Shown in pieces: positions 8,664 to 21,501 of a DNA stretch of 64,000 nucleotides. The notes below the pieces were generated by a model that made no database searches, had not been told where the DNA came from, and was given only the letters and a program-made list of their open reading frames with translations. Position 1 is the stretch's first letter. The number at the start of each line of letters is the position of its first letter. A program made the translations under genes and the position numbers. This stretch comes from Oceanisphaera avium. Lineage in GTDB: Bacteria > Pseudomonadota > Gammaproteobacteria > Enterobacterales > Aeromonadaceae. The stretch lies in the NCBI RefSeq assembly GCF_002157875.1, contig NZ_CP021376.1:1116001-1180000 (forward strand). The letters are read 5' to 3'.

Positions 8664-10184
8664 TTAAGACTCGCCTTCATTATAAATTGCTAAATGCGCA
8701 TCATCTTGGCAGTCAGCAAGTTCACTATTAAGGCTGCGCAGCGTATATTGTTCATCTAAATAGCGTTGATCCACATCCTTAGTGACATACTCTCCCGTAA
8801 ATACCGAGGTTTCAAAGCGTCTTAACTCAGGATTAAAATGACGTACTGCATCTTCTAAGTCTTCTAATTCCTGAAAAATAAGGCCATCCGCCCCAATTAA
8901 TTGGCAAATTTCATCCACTTCTCGGCCGTACGCGATCAGCTCATTTACCGAGGGCATATCAATGCCATACACATTGGGGAAGCGAATTTCGGGAGCCGCA
9001 GAGGCGAAGTAAACTTTTTTAGCGCCCGCTTCTCGCGCCATTTTTATAATTTGCTCAGAGGTGGTGCCGCGCACAATAGAGTCATCCACTAATAACACAT
9101 TTTTACCAAAAAACTCTGAGTGGATAGCATTAAGCTTACGGCGCACCGATTGTTGGCGTTGTTCTTGGCCCGGCATAATAAACGTCCGGCCAATATAGCG
9201 ATTTTTCACAAAACCTTGGCGATAAGGCAAGTCCAAGTTATGCGCTATTTCTAGCGCAATATCACACGAGGTTTCAGGGATAGGGATCACCACATCTATA
9301 TCGAAGTCTTCCCATTCGCGAGCAATTTTTTCACCTAATTTAAGACCCATGCGCGCTCTCACGGCATACACAGATACTTTATCGATAAAGGAGTCAGGGC
9401 GCGCAAAATAGACATACTCAAAAATACAAGATTGATATTGCGGCTCTTGTGCACATTGTTGGGTGAACAATTCCCCTTGTTGCGTCACATAAATGGCCTC
9501 GCCGGGAGCCACATCTCGTAGCAACTCAAAGCCTACGGCATTGAGCGCCACGCTTTCAGAGGCCACCATATATTCGGTCCCCCCTTGTGCACACTCACGC
9601 TTGCCTAGTACTAAGGGGCGAATACCGTTTGGATCGCGAAACGCCAACATGCCATGACCAATAATGACTGCCACTGCAGCATAAGCGCCGCGTATTTTTT
9701 TATGCACTCCCGCCACGGCCGCAAACACATGCTCAGGTTCGAGGTGCAGATTTTGTGTGAGCTGATCTATCTCGTGGGCGAGGACGTTAAGTAAAATTTC
9801 CGAGTCTGAGGTGGTATTAATATGGCGGCGAGCGACTCGAAATTGCTCTTCTTTTAGCTCTCGAGCATTTGTTAAATTGCCGTTATGTGCCAAGGTGATG
9901 CCAAAGGGGGAGTTGACATAAAAAGGCTGTGCTTGAGCGACACTGCTACTGCCTGCGGTAGGGTAACGAACATGGCCAATGCCCACATTACCGATTAAGC
10001 GCTGCATGTGGCGCTCTTCAAACACCTCTCGCACCAAGCCATTAGCTTTACGTTGGCGAAGTCTATCTTCACAGATAGTCACAATGCCAGCGGCATCTTG
10101 ACCGCGGTGTTGTAACACTGTTAATGCATCATATAACGCCTGGTTTACTGGAGTTGTACCTTGAATACCGACAATCCCACACAT
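8664..10184 (-). CDS. purF: Amidophosphoribosyltransferase
   Basis: PurF makes phosphoribosylamine from PRPP and glutamine, the first committed step of purine synthesis. The 506-aa product starts MCGIVGI; Cys2, exposed after removal of Met, is the Ntn-type glutaminase nucleophile. The PRPP-binding loop [15 protein letters not shown] lies at about residues 362-376. Other family blocks are [23 protein letters not shown] and [19 protein letters not shown] ribosome site precedes the ATG. It lies 20 bp after cvpA in the conserved cvpA-purF operon. I could not identify a convincing PurR operator upstream. Confidence 0.97.
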   Translation of the reverse strand: MCGIVGIQGTTPVNQALYDALTVLQHRGQDAAGIVTICEDRLRQRKANGLVREVFEERHMQRLIGNVGIGHVRYPTAGSSSVAQAQPFYVNSPFGITLAHNGNLTNARELKEEQFRVARRHINTTSDSEILLNVLAHEIDQLTQNLHLEPEHVFAAVAGVHKKIRGAYAAVAVIIGHGMLAFRDPNGIRPLVLGKRECAQGGTEYMVASESVALNAVGFELLRDVAPGEAIYVTQQGELFTQQCAQEPQYQSCIFEYVYFARPDSFIDKVSVYAVRARMGLKLGEKIAREWEDFDIDVVIPIPETSCDIALEIAHNLDLPYRQGFVKNRYIGRTFIMPGQEQRQQSVRRKLNAIHSEFFGKNVLLVDDSIVRGTTSEQIIKMAREAGAKKVYFASAAPEIRFPNVYGIDMPSVNELIAYGREVDEICQLIGADGLIFQELEDLEDAVRHFNPELRRFETSVFTGEYVTKDVDQRYLDEQYTLRSLNSELADCQDDAHLAIYNEGES

Positions 10185-10204
10185 GTATTCACTTCCTCAA
10201 TTCA

Positions 10205-10693
10205 TTATGGCTTGGGGGGTAAAAAGCTGGATGAATTTTGCACCAGGCTGAAGAACCACTGGATAACAATACCGAACTCGGGAATTAACACAGACTGTTT
10301 CCACCACAGACTTTGAGAAAACCCGGTCATGGTATCGATAAAAAACAATAACGCGGCCACGATCAACACGCCTCTTACAGCGCCAAAACAGACACCTAGC
10401 ACTCTATCGGTACCCGATAAGCCTGTTTTATCGACCAGTTGACTAACAATATAATTAATAAGCGCACCCAGAATGAGGGTTAACACAAACAAGATGGCAA
10501 TGGCGCTACCATTACGGATCAGCGGATCTGAGATATCCAGAAGGGCACTGAGGTCGGCATAGAAATGACTGGCTACAAAAAATGCCGCTAGCCAAGTTGC
10601 CAAAGACATGGCTTCTCGGACGAATCCTCTGACTAAGCTCACCACAGCTGATAAGGCAATAATGCCTAAAATTACAAAGTCTATCCAAACCAT
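10205..10693 (-). CDS. cvpA: CvpA family membrane protein
   Basis: An inner-membrane protein of 162 aa with four hydrophobic segments, first described as needed for colicin V production and more recently tied to envelope stress tolerance in several species. It matches E. coli CvpA throughout, notably MVWIDF, SLVRGFVREAMSLATW, VDKTGLSGTDRVLGVCFGAVRGVL and the C-terminal SSSFLPPKP. Two adjacent ATGs exist; the second (10693) gives the family start. It is the first gene of the operon with purF. Confidence 0.94.
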   Translation of the reverse strand: MVWIDFVILGIIALSAVVSLVRGFVREAMSLATWLAAFFVASHFYADLSALLDISDPLIRNGSAIAILFVLTLILGALINYIVSQLVDKTGLSGTDRVLGVCFGAVRGVLIVAALLFFIDTMTGFSQSLWWKQSVLIPEFGIVIQWFFSLVQNSSSFLPPKP

Positions 10694-10870
10694 CATCTGT
10701 TGCCGAGGACCTCGTTAAGGGAGTGCATTCTACCAAAGGAGAATGACAAAAAGCGAAATAAAACGCATAAACTTCATTCAATGTAAAACTAGTTTTCGAT
10801 GAAGTAATCTATAAATAAGCGCCCCTAGCGCTGTTATTGAGTGAGCTAATAACTTAAATCCAGTGGCCAT

Positions 10871-10913
10871 TAAAAAGCCGCCAGTGAGATTGTCATCCCT
10901 AACTGGCGGCTTT
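10871..10913 (-). terminator. Intrinsic terminator of serS
   Basis: A 12-bp stem (AAAGCCGCCAGT at 10874-10885 pairs with 10902-10913) ends, on the minus strand, in TTTTTA. It lies 20 bp after the serS stop. Confidence 0.85.
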
Positions 10914-10932
10914 ATGCTCATACTTTAAAAAA

Positions 10933-12234
<1,302 letters not shown>

Positions 12235-12340
12235 TTACCTTATTAAATGCGAGAATAGAGCAGCTCTTTTACTATTAAAGAAGCACTGTTCTATTAAATT
12301 AAGAATATGAAAACAACGCGTAAGTTTACCAGCCCACAGA

Positions 12341-12365
12341 GGGCGCGCCAACTCTCAGCGCGCCC
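12341..12365 (-). terminator. Possible hairpin terminator after rarA
   Basis: Seven-base arms GGGCGCG and CGCGCCC flank an 11-base loop directly after the rarA stop. There is no T-run, so it could be a weak or Rho-assisted terminator, or an RNA-stabilising hairpin before serS. Confidence 0.4.
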
Positions 12366-12366
12366 T

Positions 12367-13695
12367 TTAATTATTAGAGGCGGCTTTATCGAGTTGGTGT
12401 AAATAATCCAGTTTGGCTTTAATTTTTTGCTCAAAGCCCCGATCGTTTGGCTGATAATAGTCGCGTTCGACTAAGGCATCCGGTAAATATGTCGCACCTG
12501 GGGCGTAGGCACCGGGCTCATGATGAGCGTAGCGATAGGCTTGGCCATGGCCTAACTCTTTTAATAACTTAGTCGGTGCATTACGCAAATGCAGAGGGAC
12601 TTCATAATCGGGGAGCTCTTTAGCATCTTTTAATGCTTGATTCCAAGCACTATAAACCGCATTGCTTTTAGGCGCACAGGCTAAATAAATAATAGCTTGA
12701 GCAATGGCGCGCTCGCCCTCTGCTGGCCCCACGCGGCTATAACAATCCCATGCGGTAAGTGCGACTTCCATCGCTTTGGGATCCGCTAAGCCGATATCTT
12801 CTGAGGCGATGGCCAGTAAGCGGCGCGCAATATAAAGCGCATCGCAGCCCGCACTAATCATACGAGCATACCAATATAAACCGGCATTAGGATCCGAGCC
12901 GCGAATCGACTTATGAATCGCCGAAATTAAGTCATAATACAGATCACCTTGATTATCAAAGCGCGCTAAACGCTCACCGGTGATCTCGGCCAATAAGCTT
13001 AAGTCAATCTGATAGTGCCCTTCTACCTTCACCGCCATATCGGATAATAGCTCAAGGTAATTAAGCGCTTTGCGGCCATCGCCATCTACTAATTTCGCCA
13101 ATGCACTTTGCACACCGTCAGCCAAGTGTAAATGACGCTCAACGAGTATATTATCGGTGGTGAGCGCATGGCTAAGCATCTGTTCAATGGCGGTACTTTC
13201 TAAGCGTTTTAATACATAGACCCGCGCTCGAGAAAGTAAGGCATTATTAAGCTCAAAAGAGGGGTTTTCGGTGGTCGCACCAATAAAAGTGACAGTGCCA
13301 TCTTCGATATGCGGCAAAAAAGCATCTTGCTGGGATTTATTAAAGCGATGAACTTCATCCACAAATAAAATAGTGCGCCGCCCCGCCTGTTTGTGCTCTT
13401 TAGCACGCTCAATAGCAGCACGAATTTCTTTTACGCCTGAGGTCACGGCCGACACGCGCTCTACTTCTGCCTGACAATAAAGCCCAATAAGCTCGGCTAA
13501 GGTGGTTTTTCCAGTTCCCGGTGGCCCCCATAAAATCATGGAATGACACTGTCCCGCTTCCAATGCCCGGCGCAGCGGTTTATCCGGTGCAAGGATATGC
13601 TCTTGACCCAGATAGTGCTCTAAGCGCTGCGGGCGCATGCGCGCCGCTAAAGGTCGAAAGTCATCTTGCTCAAAGTCCAGACTCAAGGTGCTCAT
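12367..13695 (-). CDS. rarA: Replication-associated recombination protein A
   Basis: RarA (MgsA) is an AAA+ ATPase of the clamp-loader-like WRNIP1/Mgs1 family that acts at stalled replication forks. The 442-aa product has Walker A GPPGTGKT at residues 57-64, Walker [11 protein letters not shown] near 110-119, the sensor 1 region [14 protein letters not shown], and the C-terminal tetramerisation domain with [21 protein letters not shown]. It lies downstream of lolA, behind a terminator, on the same strand. Confidence 0.95.
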   Translation of the reverse strand: MSTLSLDFEQDDFRPLAARMRPQRLEHYLGQEHILAPDKPLRRALEAGQCHSMILWGPPGTGKTTLAELIGLYCQAEVERVSAVTSGVKEIRAAIERAKEHKQAGRRTILFVDEVHRFNKSQQDAFLPHIEDGTVTFIGATTENPSFELNNALLSRARVYVLKRLESTAIEQMLSHALTTDNILVERHLHLADGVQSALAKLVDGDGRKALNYLELLSDMAVKVEGHYQIDLSLLAEITGERLARFDNQGDLYYDLISAIHKSIRGSDPNAGLYWYARMISAGCDALYIARRLLAIASEDIGLADPKAMEVALTAWDCYSRVGPAEGERAIAQAIIYLACAPKSNAVYSAWNQALKDAKELPDYEVPLHLRNAPTKLLKELGHGQAYRYAHHEPGAYAPGATYLPDALVERDYYQPNDRGFEQKIKAKLDYLHQLDKAASNN

Positions 13696-13820
13696 ATCAG
13701 TTACTCACTTATTAACTAAAATACCGTGCGCGTCCATTATAGCTTATTCAAGGCTTAGCTTAATTTCCCTTAAGACTTGGCGTATTTTCTTCCCAGACCC
13801 ACGCCCGTGGTGCAGTCATA

Positions 13821-13847
13821 AAAAAACCGAGCGAATGGGCTCGGTTT
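13821..13847 (-). terminator. Intrinsic terminator of ftsK-lolA
   Basis: AAACCGAGC (13824-13832) pairs with GCTCGGTTT (13839-13847). On the minus strand the hairpin runs into TTTTTT. It lies 23 bp after the lolA stop. Confidence 0.88.
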
Positions 13848-13870
13848 AGACTCAGGGTTAATGGGACCGA

Positions 13871-14479
13871 TTAGCGCTGATCATCCACCATCACGCCTTT
13901 GGGCGGGGTAAAGGTAAAAGTGGTATTGCTCACCTTAGGCTGAGTATTCACTTTATGTAGAGTGAAGTCACTGCGCTGACCACCCGACTCCAGCACGCTA
14001 AAGCGCTCAATACGATTTTTACTATCAAAGCGCAGGCTAAATTGACTAATTAATTCACTGGTATCTTTACTGGTAACAATATAATCAGCGCCTTCGCGTG
14101 TCACTTCATAATCTTGCCAGCGCTTGCCATCGCGTCCGGCGATAAGTAAAAACGGCGTATTCTGGATAGCTTCTTCGAGGGGCGCGATACTAACTTGCTC
14201 TACAAAAGGGTCATACATCCAGACACTTTTACCATTAGAAACAATTAAGCTCTCATCGGGAGATACCGTATGCCAACGGAATTTATCGGGGCGCGCAAGT
14301 TGCATGGTACCTTTCGCCGTTTGCATGGCTTGCCCTTGTTCATCAAACACTTGCTGACTAAATTCGGCAGAAAACTGATCAAAACGGGCTAATTTTTGTT
14401 GTAACTCGGTGCGAGCATCGGCCAAGGCGACGCTACTTACCGACCACAATAAAATACCTAATGTCGCTAATTTTTTCAT
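13871..14479 (-). CDS. lolA: Outer-membrane lipoprotein carrier protein LolA
   Basis: LolA is the periplasmic chaperone that receives lipoproteins from the LolCDE transporter and hands them to LolB at the outer membrane. The 202-aa precursor begins with a signal peptide (MKKLATLGILLWSVSSVALA, cleavage after ALA). Family segments FRWHTVSPDESLIVSNGKSVWMYDPFVEQV and TFTFTPPKGVMVDDQR are clear. Its ATG directly abuts the ftsK stop, and its ribosome site GGGAGCG lies inside ftsK, so the two are translationally coupled. Confidence 0.96.
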   Translation of the reverse strand: MKKLATLGILLWSVSSVALADARTELQQKLARFDQFSAEFSQQVFDEQGQAMQTAKGTMQLARPDKFRWHTVSPDESLIVSNGKSVWMYDPFVEQVSIAPLEEAIQNTPFLLIAGRDGKRWQDYEVTREGADYIVTSKDTSELISQFSLRFDSKNRIERFSVLESGGQRSDFTLHKVNTQPKVSNTTFTFTPPKGVMVDDQR

Positions 14480-17130
14480 TTAATTGCGCTCCCTAACTGG
14501 CGGAGGTGCCAATACTTCTCGTTGACCGCTGCCCATGGCTGCACTCACAATGCCATGTTGCTCCATTCGCTCAATTAAGCGAGCGGCGCGATTATAACCT
14601 ATCTTAAACTTACGTTGCACCCCAGAGATAGAGCCACGACGCGTCTCTACGACATAAGCTACCGCAGCATCAAATAATGGGTCGGCGGCATCTTCATCTT
14701 CTTCAGCCACTTCACCAGGAAGCAAGCCCTCAGGCCCCACTTCGCCACTTAGAATATCTTCAATATAATCGGGCTCCCCTCGCTCTTTCCAAGCAGCCAC
14801 CACCTTATGGACTTCATGGTCATCAACAAAAGCGCCATGCACACGCGTTGGCGTGCTATCGCCTGCTGGCAAATACAGCATGTCACCCATGCCCAGTAAC
14901 GACTCGGCACCTTGTTGGTCTAATATGGTACGCGAGTCTATTTTACTGGACACTTGAAATGACATTCGCGTCGGAATATTGGCTTTAATTAAGCCCGTAA
15001 TCACATCGACCGAGGGGCGCTGAGTGGCCAATATTAGGTGAATACCGGCTGCTCGTGCTTTTTGTGCAATGCGCGCGATCAGCTCCTCTACTTTTTTGCC
15101 CACTATCATCATCATGTCGGCAAATTCATCGATGACCACCACGATATGAGGGAGCTTTTCTAATGCCGGAGGGTAAGTATCCATAGATTGAGTGGCATCC
15201 CATAAGGGGTCGCGTATAGGCTCACCCGCATCTATCGCTTCTTGTACCTTAGTGTTATAACCTTGTAGATTTCTAACTCCCACCGACGACAACAGCTTAT
15301 AACGCCGCTCCATTTCACCCACACACCAGCGCAGCGCATTTGCCGCATCTTTCATGTCAGTGACCACCTCGGTTAAGAGATGGGGGATGCCCTCATACAC
15401 AGAGAGCTCCAACATCTTGGGGTCAATCATAATAAAGCGCACTTCTTCAGGCGTAGCCTTAAAGAGCATCGACAATATCATGACGTTCACTCCCACCGAC
15501 TTACCTGAGCCCGTGGTGCCCGCTACTAACACATGGGGCATTCTGGCTAAATTCACCACTACCGGCTCACCGGCAATGTCTTGGCCTAGCACCATAGTCA
15601 ACGGATGGCGACTATCTTCAAACGCTTCACTGTCAATCACTTCCCGTAAATAAACGGTCTCGCGGCGCGTATTAGGCAGCTCTAAACCGATATAGGGCTT
15701 ACCCGGAATGACTTCCACGACTCGCACACTGATCGCCGATAATGAGCGAGCTAAGTCTCTATCTAGGCTGGCAATTTTACTCACTTTAATACCAGGCGCT
15801 AAGTCTAATTCAAAACGCGTGATCACCGGGCCCGGATACACACCCACGACGTTGGCCTGCACATTATAATCGGCAAGCTTAGCTTCGACTAAGCGCGCAA
15901 TGCGCTCCAACTCAGCCTCACTCACCGTATGCTGGTGGGGTTTTGGCACGTCCAATAACTCATAAGAAGGGAGCGGCAGAGCTTGGCGTTGTAATTTTGA
16001 AACTGGCGCAGCAGCCGCCGCCACCTGCGGCTGGGTATCTTCTTTTAGCCAAGGTAAGTCAAATTCATCTTCTGCTGGCCACTCGGTATTCGAGACTGGC
16101 ACTTGTGCTACATGCGGACTCACTGTGGCTGAAGCAGGCGTGTTAACAGGCGCACTGGTCAAAGGACTGCTTTGTAAGAGCTCCTCAGCGGCTGAGTCGT
16201 CAAATATCAATGCATCTTCCGCCTCAGCGCTCGCCGCCTCTGGCTCTTGATGACCATTAAACACCGGCTCTTTGCGCACCGGTGGCGCTTTCTTTTGTAA
16301 TAAAGTGCGCTTTGGCGCAGCCGGCAGCGGCGCCATCAGAGGGTCATCGGCGGCATCAACAGTCGCTGCTGGTTGCGGTGCTAAACGCTCTTTAAAACGC
16401 CGCCAGCTAACAAAGCTATTCTCAGCGCTCTGCGGCTCTGCTTGGTCTGGCGTTTTATCCGTCTTAGTTTTGGGCGCCAGTGGCAGTGCAGTTTGAGCGT
16501 GGCGCTTATTTTCTTGCCACTGCACAATGCGTGCCGGTAAATGACTAAGCAGTGCGGGGGCATTTAATACCGCCCCCCTAAACGCTCTACAATTAATAAC
16601 CAAGACCAGCCCGTAAAAAAGGTCACTCCCGTGGCAAAGCCGCATAATAACAACAAGGTGGTGCCTAAGGTGCCAAACACCGGCACCATCGCCGCCGTTA
16701 GCATATCGCCAATTAACCCGCCTGATGAAAAATAATAAATATTGCCTAAGTTCATGCTGGCTAGCGTGAGCATACTGAGTAGCAACATTAAAAAACCAAT
16801 GATACGCAGCCCTAAGGTGAGGTAACAAATATCGCTGAGTGCACGAGGACGCCATAAGGTAAGCCAACCCACTAACACCATAAAAATCGGAATTAAATAA
16901 GCTGAAAAGCCAAAAGAAAATAGCAGTATATCTGCCAGCCAGGCCCCAGCAGGCCCCGCAGCATTACGGATTTCTCCTCCCCATGCGGTTTGTGACCAAC
17001 CAGGATCCGACGAGTGGTAGGACATTAATGACAACATCATAAAGATCGCCACTAAAATAATGGTGATCAATCCGGCCTCAAACAGACGCTGTAAACCAGA
17101 CATAGGAGTAAATAACTTTTTCTCCGCCAA
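14480..17130 (-). pseudogene. ftsK: DNA translocase FtsK, reading frame broken by one base
   Basis: FtsK sits at the division septum and pumps chromosome ends so that XerCD can resolve dimers. The membrane domain (four or five segments, GWSQTAWGGE, ending [14 protein letters not shown]) stops at 16564. The rest, a Pro/Ala-rich linker and the motor domain, is open in another frame down to 14480. The motor has Walker [10 protein letters not shown], Walker [10 protein letters not shown] and a C-terminal gamma winged helix binding KOPS. The switch falls at a run of six C on the plus strand (16573-16578); a seventh restores LGGAVLNAP and about 880 aa. Since ftsK is essential, a sequence error is likelier than real loss. 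The start is uncertain: TTG at 17130 has AGGAG upstream; ATG at 17103 is an alternative. Confidence 0.88.
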
Positions 17131-17301
17131 CCGCCTGCTCCTCACTTTTAGGTTATGACACATATTCAATGGTTGGTCTGCGACAACCTGGGTCGTCAGG
17201 TACTCAAACGACAAGCGAGCGGCCTAGGCCGCTCGCAAGTTCTGAGTTTATGACACGCTTGCACTGGGTAAAAATACCAGAGCCAAGGCCATTAGCACAG
17301 C

Positions 17302-17805
17302 TTAACGGGTATTTATTACCAAGCGATTGCTTTGCTTAACCTCTTCCATCACCACATAGGTGCGGGTGTCATTCACGCCAGGTAAGCGCAATAGGGTTTC
17401 GCCTAACAACTTACGATAGGCCGACATATCGGCAACGCGGGTTTTTAATAAGTAATCAAAATCACCAGATACTAAATGGCATTCTTGAATCTCTTCTAGT
17501 TTTTGCACCGCGTCATTAAATTCATCAAACACATCGGGCGTGCCCCGATTCAGAGTAATTTCTACAAATACCAGTAATGAAGCATCGAGATACTGAGGGT
17601 TAAGAATCGCAGTATAACCTTCAATGTAACCTTGGCGCTCTAAGCGACGAACCCGCTCTAAACAAGGAGTAGGACTTAAGCCTACTCGTTTAGATAATTC
17701 TACGTTAGAGATACGCCCGTCTTGTTGTAGCTCGTTTAAGATATTGCGATCGATACGATCGAGGTCTTTAGCCGGTCTACTGTTTAAATCTAACACTTCA
17801 TCCAT
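17302..17805 (-). CDS. lrp: Leucine-responsive regulatory protein
   Basis: Lrp is a global regulator of amino-acid metabolism that binds DNA as octamers and hexadecamers. The product is almost identical to E. coli Lrp from KDLDRIDRNIL to the end. It has an N-terminal winged helix-turn-helix (NVELSKRVGLSPTPCLERVRR) and a C-terminal RAM/AsnC ligand-binding domain (LVFVEITLNRGTPDVFDEFN, HLVSGDFDYLLKTRV). Two starts, 17805 and 17817, are possible; 17805 follows AAAGGA and gives 167 aa, against 164 in E. coli. It lies upstream of ftsK in the same direction, as in enterics, and is divergent from trxB. Confidence 0.95.
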   Translation of the reverse strand: MDEVLDLNSRPAKDLDRIDRNILNELQQDGRISNVELSKRVGLSPTPCLERVRRLERQGYIEGYTAILNPQYLDASLLVFVEITLNRGTPDVFDEFNDAVQKLEEIQECHLVSGDFDYLLKTRVADMSAYRKLLGETLLRLPGVNDTRTYVVMEEVKQSNRLVINTR

Positions 17806-18250
17806 CCTTTGACTCATTTTCGATATATTCCACTGTGAATAGTCAGACTGACACAAAACGGCAGGTTAACATCAGCAGGCTCAAGCGCTGCACTTGCAAT
17901 ATTCACCCTGAGGATGTGCTCACCATCTCGCAATGTAGAAAACAGATAAGTACATAAAAACGCGATTATCTATTACAGCATATCTTTTAGTATCTTAACA
18001 TGGCAAATGGTCTGCAGGTAGCAGATACGTTTGTTTTCATCTTAAAATAGCAACCTAAGCACTATTAGTATTTTTAATACTTCAGCTAAAGCAACAGTGT
18101 TAAGCGCTACCAAAGCAACCTAGCACAGCATAGGCGACTAAAATAATTAAGATAATAGTCATTTAGATTTTTAGATGCTCGTTATTTAATGACTGTAGGC
18201 TCGTGTTTTTATAAATCCCGTAGTTAAAAGCACTGCTAGCACCAAACGCT

Positions 18251-18290
18251 ATATTGCATAACTATTCGTTATAAACGAAGTTTGCAATAT
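18251..18290. repeat. Nested inverted repeat upstream of trxB
   Basis: ATATTGCA (18251-18258) is mirrored by TGCAATAT (18283-18290). Inside it TTCGTT (18265-18270) is mirrored by AACGAA (18274-18279) around ATA. With an AAC/GTT pair between them, the 40 bp can fold into one long stem with small bulges. There is no T-run, so an operator or DNA structure is as likely as a terminator. Confidence 0.65.
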
Positions 18291-18347
18291 ACTAGTCATC
18301 GACTAGCGATGTAACGATTGAACACTTTAATTACCGACTTCCACTAA

Positions 18348-19388
<1,041 letters not shown>

Positions 19389-19417
19389 CGCGATAAAAGT
19401 GTCGCTGGTTTAAGTAT

Positions 19418-19442
19418 AAACGGCGCCCTTTGGCGCCGTTTT
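19418..19442. terminator. Terminator between trxB and dauA
   Basis: AAACGGCGCC and GGCGCCGTTT form a perfect stem around CTTT and end in TTTT on the plus strand. The AAA side gives a shorter T-run for the converging dauA transcript. Confidence 0.85.
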
Positions 19443-19444
19443 CA

Positions 19445-21181
19445 TTATTCGAGGGCGCGCCCTTCACTCACTCTGCTTAGTGCCTCTTGTAATGTGGCAT
19501 AAAAGGCAAGCTCACCGACAATGGGCTGCATACCCGCTCGGGCTAAGGTTTTTAGCGGTTGAAATTGTAAATCAGCCACTATCACTTTTATGCCTTGGCG
19601 CTGGCAATGCTGGATAAAACCCGTTAATGCACCCTGCCCTCCGGCATCTAAAATAGAAACCGCATCTAAATACAAGATGACACCCTGTTGCTGGTGACAT
19701 AACCCCGCTAATTCACTGAACACCCGATCTGCGGCGGCAAAAAACAAAGGGCCATTAATTTTAAACACCGACCAATCATTGGGCAAAGCACAGGCTTTAA
19801 CGCGCTCACTATGAGTAATATCACTGACGCGGGTCATTTCGGCAATATCGCGCATAAATAGTACGGCCGCCACTAAAATACCGGTCGTGATAGCGATGAC
19901 CATATCGAATAAAATAGTTAACGAAAAACACGTTAAAAACACCCAAATATCGCCACGAGGGGCGGTCTTTAATAGCCGAATAGACTTAGGTGCTTCGCTC
20001 ATATTCCATGCCACCACCATCAATAACGCGGCCATCGCCGGCATGGGCACATAGGCCAGCATGGGCGCTAATAACACCAAAGCGCCTAACACCACCAGCG
20101 CATGGACCATGCCCGATACTGGCGTTTGGCCACCCGCTTTGAAATTTGCCGCTGAGCGCGCAATGGCGGCCGTGGCCGTGATGCCACCAAAAAAAGGCGC
20201 CACTATATTGCCAATTCCTTGGCCTAATAATTCACTATTTGCGCTATGGCGTTTACCTGTCATGCCATCCAATACAACGGCACACAATAACGACTCAATG
20301 GCGCCCAACATGGCAATCGCGAAGGCGGCGGGTAATAAGGCTTGGAGCAGGCTCCAATCGAGAGTGAGCTCGGCGCCTGTGGTGCCGGGTTGTAGCCAAG
20401 GCAAGGTAAATTGGGGCAACACGGGGGGAATACCTTGTCCAACACTGCCATCACTTAAAACATAGCTAAACTGGCTGCTAATAGTCGCAACCTCTAACCC
20501 CTGGCCATTAAGCAGCCAAGTAGCTAGGCTGGCAATAATCACCGCAGGTAAATGTGCAGGTACCGCCAACTTAAGGCGCGGCCAAGTGATCATAATAATT
20601 AAAGTTAAGAGCGCAATGGCGACACTGGGCCAATATAGTTGCGGAAAGGCATGGGCTAATACAGAGACTTTATCTAAGTAATGAGCAGGCATCACTAATT
20701 CAGTTAAGCCTAAGAAATCTTTTAACTGTAAAGTGGCAATCACCACCCCAATGCCGCCGGTAAAGCCGAGAGTCACGGCAACCGGAATGTATTCAATTAA
20801 TCGTCCCAAGCGGATTAAAGCCAAGCCGATTAATATTAAGCCCGACATCACAGTGGCGAGTAATAAGCCGCCTAAACCATATTGTTGAGCAATGGGGTAT
20901 AAGATGACCACGAAGGCGGCGGTGGGGCCAGAAATACTTAAGCGCGAGCCGCCAGTCAACGCAATAAGAAAGCCGCCGATAATCGCGGTGTAAAGACCGT
21001 ATTGCGGAGCGACCCCACTGGCGATAGCTAATGCCATGGCTAATGGAATAGCGATAATGCCCACCGTGATGCCCGCTAATATATCTTTGATTAACCGCGC
21101 GCGGTTATAGGGTTCGTTAAAACAGCTTTCACGCAGCGCATGACCAAGGCGTAAAGAAAATAAATGGGCACGATGAGCCAT
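19445..21181 (-). CDS. dauA: SulP-family anion transporter (DauA-like)
   Basis: A 578-aa inner-membrane transporter of the SLC26/SulP family. The membrane part has the signatures AGITVGIIAIPLAMALAIASGVAPQYGLYTAIIGG, SGPTAAFVVILYP and FGGITATAAIARSAANFKAG, over roughly twelve to fourteen segments. A C-terminal cytoplasmic STAS domain follows (about residues 440-570, with VSILDAGGQGAL). It is very close to E. coli DauA (YchM), which takes up succinate and other C4-dicarboxylates at acid pH. That substrate is inferred from similarity; sulfate or bicarbonate remain possible. It is a single gene convergent with trxB. Confidence 0.9.
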   Translation of the reverse strand: MAHRAHLFSLRLGHALRESCFNEPYNRARLIKDILAGITVGIIAIPLAMALAIASGVAPQYGLYTAIIGGFLIALTGGSRLSISGPTAAFVVILYPIAQQYGLGGLLLATVMSGLILIGLALIRLGRLIEYIPVAVTLGFTGGIGVVIATLQLKDFLGLTELVMPAHYLDKVSVLAHAFPQLYWPSVAIALLTLIIMITWPRLKLAVPAHLPAVIIASLATWLLNGQGLEVATISSQFSYVLSDGSVGQGIPPVLPQFTLPWLQPGTTGAELTLDWSLLQALLPAAFAIAMLGAIESLLCAVVLDGMTGKRHSANSELLGQGIGNIVAPFFGGITATAAIARSAANFKAGGQTPVSGMVHALVVLGALVLLAPMLAYVPMPAMAALLMVVAWNMSEAPKSIRLLKTAPRGDIWVFLTCFSLTILFDMVIAITTGILVAAVLFMRDIAEMTRVSDITHSERVKACALPNDWSVFKINGPLFFAAADRVFSELAGLCHQQQGVILYLDAVSILDAGGQGALTGFIQHCQRQGIKVIVADLQFQPLKTLARAGMQPIVGELAFYATLQEALSRVSEGRALE

Positions 21182-21316
21182 GGCGTTCTCCTAATCATCC
21201 CCTAATATCAGGGGGAAGCATCAAGTATATGCTCATTAACCGTTCATACAATGATAATATGATTAACATAACTGGCCCCCGATAGGCCAATTCAATCCTC
21301 AATAATGGGAGCTGAA

Positions 21317-21490
21317 ATGGAACGAAGAACCGCACGTCTCACCTTATTAATTGATCCTGATAAAAAAGCGTTATTTGAGAAATTATGTGCCCAAGAAGAT
21401 GTCACTCCTTCACAAAAAGTACGCCAATTTATTCGCGATTATATTGAGCAACAAGTCGGTAATAACTGGCAAACTCCCCCTGCCCCATAA
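21317..21490 (+). CDS. Small ribbon-helix-helix (CopG-like) protein
   Basis: A 57-aa protein beginning MERRTARLTLLIDPDKKALFEKLCAQEDVTPSQ and continuing KVRQFIRDYIEQQ. The pattern, a short beta strand of alternating residues followed by two helices, fits a ribbon-helix-helix DNA-binding fold. Its target is unknown; autoregulation or control of the downstream genes is a guess. The start at 21317 is preceded by GGGAGCTGAA. It ends 11 bp before aat, so aat and bpt are probably co-transcribed with it. Confidence 0.75.
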   Translation: MERRTARLTLLIDPDKKALFEKLCAQEDVTPSQKVRQFIRDYIEQQVGNNWQTPPAP

Positions 21491-21501
21491 CGGGAGAGAT
21501 G

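Noticed and set aside
10697..10800. PurR operator upstream of cvpA-purF
   Set aside because: A segment with partial resemblance (GTTTATGCGT) exists, but it lacks the symmetric partner half-site, so I did not call it.
16573..16578. Programmed -1 frameshift in ftsK as the preferred explanation
   Set aside because: The G-run could in principle slip, but I know of no such control in ftsK, no stimulating hairpin or internal Shine-Dalgarno is obvious, and three other genes show the same one-base loss. It is kept only as an alternative.
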